NCBI RefSeq assembly: GCF_004912155.1
Contig: NZ_STGX01000005.1
Coordinates: 1 to 64,000, forward strand
Source of the DNA: Glycomyces paridis
Lineage (GTDB): Bacteria > Actinomycetota > Actinomycetes > Mycobacteriales > Micromonosporaceae
Reading direction: 5' to 3'
Length of the DNA stretch: 64,000 bases
Shown here: positions 58,524 to 64,000 of the stretch, piece by piece
Numbering within the stretch: the first letter of the stretch is position 1
Layout: every line of letters begins with the position of its first letter
Made by a program: the position numbers and the translations under genes
Notes under the pieces: generated by a model
Seen by the model: the letters and a program-made list of their open reading frames with translations, nothing else
Database searches by the model: none
What the model was told of the DNA's origin: nothing

Positions 58524-59369
58524 TTAAAAGAGGTGGGCGTAGCCCATTGCGGTCAGGTTGTCATGGGAGGTCTTCAGGCATTCGATGGCGGTGCGGCCGT
58601 AGCACTCGTCCTGTTCGACCAGGAGGTGGGCGGCGCCGATGTCGACGGCGGTGTCGATGATGGCCGGGAAGTCGAGGTTGCCTTCGCCGACTTCGGCGAA
58701 CTGGACCACGTGCTTCATGCCCTCTTGCCAGGGACCCGCGATGCCGGTGGCGAGGGCTTCGTATGCGGCGGGGTCGATGCGGGCGATGCGGTAGTCCTTG
58801 AGGTGGACCATGTCGACGCGGTCGGCGTACTTGCGGAGGGTGCGGACGGGGTCGAGGCCCGCGCGCTGGACCCAGTGGGCGTCGATCTCCAGGCCGACGC
58901 TCGGGGCGCGCTCGGCGAGGACGTCGAGGAGGTGCCGTCCGTCGTAGCGGGCGAAGTCGATGTGGTGGTTGTGGTAGTGGAGACTCAGGCCCGCGTCGGC
59001 GAGGCGGGCGGCGACCGCTTCGCAGTCGTCGGCAAAGGCCGCCACGGAGGCGAGGTCGGCCATCGCCTCGGGCGGGAGCATCCCGACGCGGATCATGCTC
59101 GCGCCCAGGGCGTTCGCGTCGGCGATGAAGGTGTCGAGCGCGTTCGTCAGGGACACCTCGCCGGTGAGGCCGCCGGAGATGGAGACGAACTCGATGCCGA
59201 AGTCCTCGCGCACGCCTTGGAGTTCGGCCAGGTGCTCGGGGGTCAACGGCAGCGCCGAGAGCTCGGCGGTGCGGTAGCCGATGTCGTGGACCTTCCGGAA
59301 GGTCTCGTGCACGCCGTGGGCGGCGAACTCCTCGCGGAGGGTGAAGCACTGGACGCCGATGCGGGTCAA
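58524..59369 (-). CDS. Sugar-phosphate isomerase/epimerase-type TIM-barrel protein
   Basis: About 281 aa. It is an AP-endonuclease-2/xylose-isomerase-like barrel: TRIGVQCFTLREEF at the N-terminus, LHYHNHHIDF, VGLEIDAHWVQ, VDMVHLKDY and a final LVEQDECYGR, which supply the usual Glu/His/Asp metal ligands. Such proteins epimerise or isomerise keto-sugars and inosose-type compounds. The start is a TTG at 59369 behind GAGGAG, overlapping the previous stop by 4 bp. It is the last gene of the right-end operon. Confidence 0.85.
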   Translation of the reverse strand: MTRIGVQCFTLREEFAAHGVHETFRKVHDIGYRTAELSALPLTPEHLAELQGVREDFGIEFVSISGGLTGEVSLTNALDTFIADANALGASMIRVGMLPPEAMADLASVAAFADDCEAVAARLADAGLSLHYHNHHIDFARYDGRHLLDVLAERAPSVGLEIDAHWVQRAGLDPVRTLRKYADRVDMVHLKDYRIARIDPAAYEALATGIAGPWQEGMKHVVQFAEVGEGNLDFPAIIDTAVDIGAAHLLVEQDECYGRTAIECLKTSHDNLTAMGYAHLF

Positions 59370-60208
59370 CGGGACTCCTCGATGGACAGGTCGAGTGTGA
59401 AGGTCGCGGCGAGGCTGCCGTGGCCGGGGAGCGCGAGGGAGCCGAGCGGGCCTCCGTCGGACTCGTAGGGGTCGGAGGCCGGTTCGAGGGCGACGGTGTC
59501 GACCGCGCCCCACCAGGGGAAGCCGGGAGTGGCGCGGTGTTCCTGCCAGACGTGGAGGTGGGAGAAGAGGTCGGGGTCGAAGTGGAGCGTGGCCTCGGTG
59601 CCGTTGGCGGGGTTGCGGATCGTGGCGCTCGACCGGGACTTGGTGGGGACGTCGAGGAAGCCGCTGCCGGAGGCCCCGGCGGCGGGGAAGCGGACCGGGA
59701 GCGGGTCGTCGCCGAGGCGGACGGTGGTGTCGGGGCCGATGAGGGCCGGGCCGAAGGCGGGGTGCTCGCACCAGCCGAAGGCGGTCGCGCTCCCGGAGTG
59801 GTTGGTCGCGCGCTGGGCGACCTCAAGGCCGGTGGCGGTGGCGGTCACGCTGCGGCGCACCGTGAGCGGGACGGTCCGCAGGGCGATCTCCAGGGTGCAG
59901 GAGTCGGTGGTGTGCTCGACGGTGCGCCAGCGCCGCCAGGCGGCCTCGCCGTGGAAGGGGTGCTCGACGCCGTCGAGGGTGCGGGCGTCGCCGGCGTGCG
60001 GGACGAGGGTGTGCCAGCCGCCGGGGTAGCGGCGGTGCCATTCCTCGTTGGACCGGGTGGAGGGGTAGGCGCCGCCCCAGTCCTCGTCCTGCCAGGGGGT
60101 GCGCAGGAGGAACTCGGTTCCGGTGGGGCGGTGGACGATCGAGGCGATGCGGGCGCCGACGGGGTCCACCGTCGCGGTGTAGGAACCGGATTCGATGCGG
60201 TGGGTCAC
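59366..60208 (-). CDS. Aldose-1-epimerase-like protein
   Basis: About 280 aa, a beta-rich galactose-mutarotase fold. It has GARIASIVHRPTGTEFL near the start, GGWHTLVPHAGDAR, CEHPAFGPALIG (carrying the His typical of the second catalytic position) and a final beta region. It may convert anomers of the imported sugar acid or sugar. The GTG start at 60208 overlaps the ROK stop by 4 bp (GTGA) and its own stop overlaps the next TTG start, so translation is coupled throughout. Confidence 0.82.
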   Translation of the reverse strand: MTHRIESGSYTATVDPVGARIASIVHRPTGTEFLLRTPWQDEDWGGAYPSTRSNEEWHRRYPGGWHTLVPHAGDARTLDGVEHPFHGEAAWRRWRTVEHTTDSCTLEIALRTVPLTVRRSVTATATGLEVAQRATNHSGSATAFGWCEHPAFGPALIGPDTTVRLGDDPLPVRFPAAGASGSGFLDVPTKSRSSATIRNPANGTEATLHFDPDLFSHLHVWQEHRATPGFPWWGAVDTVALEPASDPYESDGGPLGSLALPGHGSLAATFTLDLSIEESR

Positions 60209-61497
60209 GGGAGGGCGAGCTTTCTGGTGCGGCGCACCGAGGGTGCGAAGGAGGCGTGGAAGATGGTGGAGGCGGCGCCGATGGCGCCGGCCTCGACTTT
60301 GACGAGGGAGCGTTCGACGGCGACGGTGCGGGCCTGGTGGGCGGTGGGGAGGGAGTTCACGGCCCGGTCGATGGTGGACACGACGATCTCTTCGAGTTCG
60401 GGTTCGAACGCGGGCCCGCCGATGACGAGGAGCGGCAGGTCGAGGAGGTCTACGAGGGCGACGGCGCCGAGGGCGATGACGTCGGCGATCTGCTGGGCCG
60501 CAGCGGTCGCGGCGGGGTTTCCGGCGCCGACTTCGGCGCACAGCTCGCGGTAGGTGCGGGCGGGGCCGTCGTAGCCGAGTTCGCGGGCGATCTCGGGGAG
60601 GGCGACCGGGGGGTTGCACTCGCGTACGAGCTGCGGGCGGCCCTCGGCGTCGATCCGTCCGGCGCGCACGGCGCACAGCTGGCCGAACTCGCCGGCGTTG
60701 GCGCTGGTGCCGCGGTAGGACTCGCCGTTGATGACCAGGCCCGAGCCGAGGCCGGTGCCGAAGTAGAGGTACACGAAGTCGCTGGCGCGCTCGGTGCGCC
60801 CGACCCATCGCTCTCCTATGGCGGCGGCCGCGCCGTCCTTGTCGAGGACCACGGGGCAGTCGAGCCGTTCGGCGAGCATCGCCTGGAGCGGGACGTTCCG
60901 CCAGGCGCGGGAGAGGGGGAGGTCGAGCAGGCGCCCGTCGGGGGTGATGGGCCCGGGGGCGGCGACGCCGACGCCGAGGAAGGTGCCGACGTCGATGCCG
61001 GAGTCGGCCACGACCTCCTCGACACAACCGGCGATGAGCTCCACGAGGGCGGCGGGGGCGATCTCGTCGTCCAAGGCGATGCGGCGCCGCTCCAAAGCAC
61101 GTCCGTCCAGATCGGACAGGACGACGGAGACGAGTTCGGGGTCGACCAGGACGCCCGCGGCGTGGGCGGCCTCGGGCCGCAGCCGCACCGGTGTGCGGGG
61201 CTTGCCGAGGCGCTCGGCGCGCTCCTGGGCGCCCTCGGCGAGGAGGCCGCGTTCGAGGAGGACGCGGAGGATGCGCGAGACCGACTGCTGGGTGAGGCCG
61301 GTCTGCGCGGAGATCTCGGTGCGGGAGATGGTCCCGGCCTGGCGGATCGCCTCGATGATCGCGGCCTCGTTGAACGAGCCGAGGTCGGATTGGTTGGCGC
61401 CCGCTTTCCGGTGGCCCGCAAGGGCCCTGGTGTCGCGGGGCCCGCGCTGGCGCATCTCGCTCAGGGGCCGGATCGGCGGGTCGGTCGGGTGGGTCAC
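60205..61497 (-). CDS. ROK-family transcriptional regulator (Zn-motif-less)
   Basis: About 430 aa. An N-terminal winged helix (IIEAIRQAGTISRTEISAQT, then LTQQSVSRILRVLLERGLL) is followed by a ROK/actin-like domain with GVGVAAPGPITPDG and YLYFGTGLGSGLVING. The CxCGxxGCxE zinc motif of most ROK proteins is missing; the region reads VRECNPPVALPEIAREL instead. It therefore probably binds a sugar ligand without acting as a kinase. The GTG start at 61497 overlaps the dehydratase stop by 4 bp. It is embedded in the operon it presumably controls. Confidence 0.87.
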   Translation of the reverse strand: MTHPTDPPIRPLSEMRQRGPRDTRALAGHRKAGANQSDLGSFNEAAIIEAIRQAGTISRTEISAQTGLTQQSVSRILRVLLERGLLAEGAQERAERLGKPRTPVRLRPEAAHAAGVLVDPELVSVVLSDLDGRALERRRIALDDEIAPAALVELIAGCVEEVVADSGIDVGTFLGVGVAAPGPITPDGRLLDLPLSRAWRNVPLQAMLAERLDCPVVLDKDGAAAAIGERWVGRTERASDFVYLYFGTGLGSGLVINGESYRGTSANAGEFGQLCAVRAGRIDAEGRPQLVRECNPPVALPEIARELGYDGPARTYRELCAEVGAGNPAATAAAQQIADVIALGAVALVDLLDLPLLVIGGPAFEPELEEIVVSTIDRAVNSLPTAHQARTVAVERSLVKVEAGAIGAASTIFHASFAPSVRRTRKLALP

Positions 61498-62750
61498 GGC
61501 GCCTCCAGGGCGCCGTCGACACGGCGCACCCCGGCGGCCCAGGCGTCGTGCCCGGACAGCTCGGCGGGGAACTTCGCGGCGGCGGCCTCGTCGAGGTCGA
61601 TGCCCCAGCCGGGGGTCTCGTTGGGGTGGAGCCAGCCGTTCTCGATGCGGAGGGTGCCGGGGAAGACCTCGTGCACGGCCTCGCCGTAGAGGTGGCCTTC
61701 TTGGATGCCGAAGGCGGCGGAGGTGACGTCGAGGGCGACGTTGGCGGCGGCGCCGATCGGGGAGGTGTCGCCGGGGCCGTGCCAGGCGGTCCTGACGCCG
61801 CACAGTTCGGCGAGGTCGGCGAGCTTGCGGGCGGGGGTGAGGCCGCCGATGTCGGAGACGTGGCTGCGGATGAAGTCGACGCCGCCGTCGCGCACGAGGC
61901 GCACGGCCTCCTGGAGGGAGGTGGTGAGCTCGCCGACGGCGATCGGGACGGGGCTGGCGGCGCGGACCTCGGGCAGGCGGTCCCAGTGCTCGGGGGCGAG
62001 GACGTCTTCGAGGAAGAACAGCCGGTACGGCTCCAGGGCGCGGGCGAGCCAGACGGCCTCCTTCGGGGACAGTCGCGAGTGGACGTCGTGGAGGAGTTCG
62101 ACGTTGTCGGGGAGGCGGTCGCGCGCGGCCTCGAAGAGGGCGGGGGTGCGCCGCAGGTAGTCGCGGGCGCTCCAGCCGTTGCGGTAGGGGGCGTCGGGGT
62201 ACTCGGTGGGCACCGCGGGGGCGCCGTACCCGCCGCCGCCGGGCGTCGACATCTGGAGTCGGACGTGCCGCTGGCCGAGGTCGACGAGGCGCTGGGCGTC
62301 CTCGACCACCTCGTCTACGGTGCGCCCGGCGGCGTGGAGGTAGGTGTCGGCGGCGGCGCGGACCTTGCCGCCGAGCAGTTCGTGCACGGGCATCCCGGCG
62401 CGCTTGCCCGCGATGTCCCACAGCGCCTGGTCGATCCCGGAGATCGCGTTGTTGGTGACCGGCCCGCCGCGCCAGTAGCCGGTGAAGGCCGCGAGACGGG
62501 TGAGGTCGCCGATGTCGCCGGGGTAGCGGCCGACGAGGAGGCGGGCCAGGTGCTCGTTCACGAAGGCCTCCACGGCCTTCCAGCGCTGCGTGAACGTCGC
62601 GCAGCCGAGCCCGTACAGGCCCGGGACGTCGGTGTCGACGCGCACCACGACGAGGGCGATGCCCTCCGGCGCCGTGGTGATCGCGCGGACCGAGGTGATC
62701 CGGACGTCCTCGCGGGGCCGCCACGGGTTCGCGAACGTTTCAATGGCCAT
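61494..62750 (-). CDS. Enolase-superfamily dehydratase (ManD/RspA-like, D-mannonate dehydratase group)
   Basis: About 418 aa. The N-terminal capping domain starts ITSVRAITTAPEGIALVVVR. Barrel metal ligands are seen as LLHDVHSRL (Asp), LFFLEDVLAP (Glu) and VAVGE-type PIAVGELTTS (Glu). RSHVSDIGGL, TAWHGPGDTSPIGAAAN and FGIQEGH are landmarks of the ManD/RspA subgroup. Members dehydrate D-mannonate or D-gluconate to 2-keto-3-deoxy acids, though some have weak or no activity. With the uronate-type SDR next door, uronic-acid catabolism is likely. ATG 62750 has AAGGA about 12 bases upstream. Confidence 0.88.
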   Translation of the reverse strand: MAIETFANPWRPREDVRITSVRAITTAPEGIALVVVRVDTDVPGLYGLGCATFTQRWKAVEAFVNEHLARLLVGRYPGDIGDLTRLAAFTGYWRGGPVTNNAISGIDQALWDIAGKRAGMPVHELLGGKVRAAADTYLHAAGRTVDEVVEDAQRLVDLGQRHVRLQMSTPGGGGYGAPAVPTEYPDAPYRNGWSARDYLRRTPALFEAARDRLPDNVELLHDVHSRLSPKEAVWLARALEPYRLFFLEDVLAPEHWDRLPEVRAASPVPIAVGELTTSLQEAVRLVRDGGVDFIRSHVSDIGGLTPARKLADLAELCGVRTAWHGPGDTSPIGAAANVALDVTSAAFGIQEGHLYGEAVHEVFPGTLRIENGWLHPNETPGWGIDLDEAAAAKFPAELSGHDAWAAGVRRVDGALEAP

Positions 62751-62782
62751 GGGTGTCAGTCTTCCTTGTCGGGGTCTGCGGT

Positions 62783-63658
62783 TCAGGATGGCAGGTCGAG
62801 CGTCGGCAGCGCGACCTCGTGGCGGGCTTCGAATCCGATGAGGCGCCGCGCGGGCGTCAGGTCGATCGGCACCTCGCGCTCCACGAAGCGGCGCAGCCGC
62901 GGCGCCTGCGGGGCGTATGCCTTGAGCAGGTCCTCGGTCCGGTACGGCGCGAGCGTGTTCCCGGCGGCGAGGAAGAACGCGTGGGCGCCGGTGGTGCGGG
63001 CGGTCAGGGCCAGTTCGATCGCGCGCGCCGCGTCGCGCGTGGTGAGGTAGGACCAGGCCTCGCGCAGGCCCGACGCGGGGTCGGCGCGGAAGACCTCGGC
63101 CTGCGCTCGCAGCGCCTCCTCGTTGTGCACGTGGGGGAACCGCAGCGTGACCGTGTCGATCCCCCATTGCCGCCAGGCCATCCGCGAGGTGTTCTCGTCG
63201 TTGTGCTTGGACAGGGAGTACCAGTCGGCGATGTCGACTGGTATGTCGGTGTCGATCGGGAAGTACGCCGGGGTGACCTCGTGCCGGTTCATCGGCAGGC
63301 CGTAGGCGTTGATGCTCCCGGCCACGACCGCGCGCCGGATGCCGGCCTCGCCCGCCTGCTGGAGCACGTTGAACGTGGAGACCACGTTCGTGGAGTACAC
63401 GTCGTAGGGCGGGGCGATGTCGCGGTGCGCCAGCGCGGCGAGGTGCACGACGAGGTCGGCGCCTTCGATCGCGCGGGCCACGTCCGCTTGGGACCTGGTG
63501 TCGCCGACGAGGACGCGGTCGGCGTCGAGGTCGGGGTTCTCCCCCGCCGACAGGGTGGTCACGTGGGCGCCGAGGGCGCGCAGGTGCGGGACGGCGACGG
63601 CGCCGATGCGCCCGGAGGCGCCGGTGACGAGGATGCGGGTGCCTTCGAGGTCGCTCAT
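62783..63658 (-). CDS. Extended SDR / NAD-dependent epimerase-type protein (uronate-dehydrogenase-like)
   Basis: 291 aa. The glycine motif is VTGASGRIGAVAV, with DLVVHLAALAHRD, the Ser of VAGSINAYG and the YxxxK as WYSLSKH. Size and the SLSKxxxE-type segment resemble uronate dehydrogenases, which oxidise glucuronate or galacturonate to the aldarolactone, but sugar epimerases cannot be excluded. Its ATG overlaps the permease stop by 4 bp, so it is co-translated with transport, and the dehydratase follows 32 bp later. Confidence 0.82.
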   Translation of the reverse strand: MSDLEGTRILVTGASGRIGAVAVPHLRALGAHVTTLSAGENPDLDADRVLVGDTRSQADVARAIEGADLVVHLAALAHRDIAPPYDVYSTNVVSTFNVLQQAGEAGIRRAVVAGSINAYGLPMNRHEVTPAYFPIDTDIPVDIADWYSLSKHNDENTSRMAWRQWGIDTVTLRFPHVHNEEALRAQAEVFRADPASGLREAWSYLTTRDAARAIELALTARTTGAHAFFLAAGNTLAPYRTEDLLKAYAPQAPRLRRFVEREVPIDLTPARRLIGFEARHEVALPTLDLPS

Positions 63659-64000
63659 CCCTTGACGCCTCCGGCCGAGCCGACGCCGCGCAGGAACTGC
63701 TTCTGGAAGATCGCGAAGAGGACCACGGGGACGAGGATGGAGAGGAACACGGCGGCCATCTGGACCGAGAGCGGGGAGTTCCCGGCGGCCAGCTTGGGGA
63801 GCATGACCGAGACGGGCTGGAGGTCGGGATTGGACAGGACCAGCATGGGCCAGAGGAATTCCTTCCAGGAGCCGACGACCGACAGCAGCACGATGACGCC
63901 GAGGATCGGGCGGGAGAGCGGCAGGACGACCGAGACGAGGACGCGCAGCGGACCGGCGCCGTCGATCTTGGCGGCCTCCATGTAGTCGCGCGGGATCGAG
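63655..64000 (-). CDS. Sugar ABC transporter permease, MalG-like (cut by window end)
   Basis: The C-terminal ~115 residues are present; the gene continues beyond 64000. The EAA loop reads SIPRDYMEAAKIDGAGPLRV, followed by two membrane helices and the typical C-terminal FQKQFLRGVGSAGGVKG. It is the second-permease type of CUT1 sugar importers. The binding protein and first permease are presumably just outside the window. Its stop overlaps the next start (ATGA). Confidence 0.9.
   Translation of the reverse strand, partial: SIPRDYMEAAKIDGAGPLRVLVSVVLPLSRPILGVIVLLSVVGSWKEFLWPMLVLSNPDLQPVSVMLPKLAAGNSPLSVQMAAVFLSILVPVVLFAIFQKQFLRGVGSAGGVKG

Overview
The window is about 70% G+C. It has actinobacterial habits throughout: GTG and TTG starts, leaderless regulators, Tat/Sec-exported glycoside hydrolases with ricin-type and CBM2 modules, LacI/ROK regulators, and SHOCT, DUF5709 and DUF6325 proteins. 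It looks like chromosome of a saprophytic, plant-biomass-degrading filamentous actinomycete. A Glycomyces-like organism is my guess, not something the sequence proves. No tRNA, rRNA, CRISPR array, transposase or prophage core gene was seen.

Layout. 0-8.5 kb: S41 peptidase with a divergent ArsR-type regulator, a GNAT, two paralogous MFS transporters, a GH30 glucuronoxylanase with CBM2, an SDR and a DUF5709 protein. 8.5-15.6 kb: alkylsulfatase, a holin-like/SHOCT/DUF6325 trio, a membrane SpoIIE-type phosphatase flanked by two DUF7144-like membrane proteins, and an AI-2E family protein. 15.7-22.7 kb: one 2331-residue repeat-rich surface protein with five DUF5979 modules and a C-terminal LTVTG/TM/Arg-rich anchor. 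22.8-25.5 kb: NAD-kinase-like and SPFH genes divergent from an NrtR-type Nudix regulator, with a palindromic operator lying exactly on the promoter. 25.9-34.1 kb: a seven-gene operon resembling the Bacillus subtilis yes/lpl/yet rhamnogalacturonan locus. 34.2-42.2 kb: an MFS gene, a convergent ABC exporter whose frame has no stop until it has crossed the whole MFS gene, and the helicase Lhr.

42.3-50.5 kb: a leftward xylan/arabinoxylan system (GH62, free ricin lectin, secreted alpha/beta-hydrolase, GH43, GH10, then GH127 as a separate unit) controlled from a divergent LacI gene. 51.8-54.7 kb: Gfo/Idh/MocA and ThuA genes divergent from a second LacI gene with twin AAGTTGCGCAACTT-type operators. 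54.8-56.5 kb: a hypothetical protein. 56.5-58.5 kb: no convincing gene, but degenerate direct repeats. 58.5-64 kb: a tightly overlapped leftward operon with a sugar ABC permease (cut by the window edge), uronate-dehydrogenase-like SDR, ManD/RspA-type dehydratase, ROK regulator, aldose-epimerase-like protein and sugar-phosphate isomerase-like TIM barrel.

How it fits together (inference). GH30, GH10, GH62, GH43 and GH127 together can strip and cut glucuronoarabinoxylan. The yes/yet-like operon handles rhamnogalacturonan fragments. The right-end operon may catabolise released uronates. Cre-like LacI sites (core TGTGAnCGnnAACA) recur in front of GH62, GH127, GH30 and the first MFS gene, suggesting one co-ordinated hemicellulose regulon.
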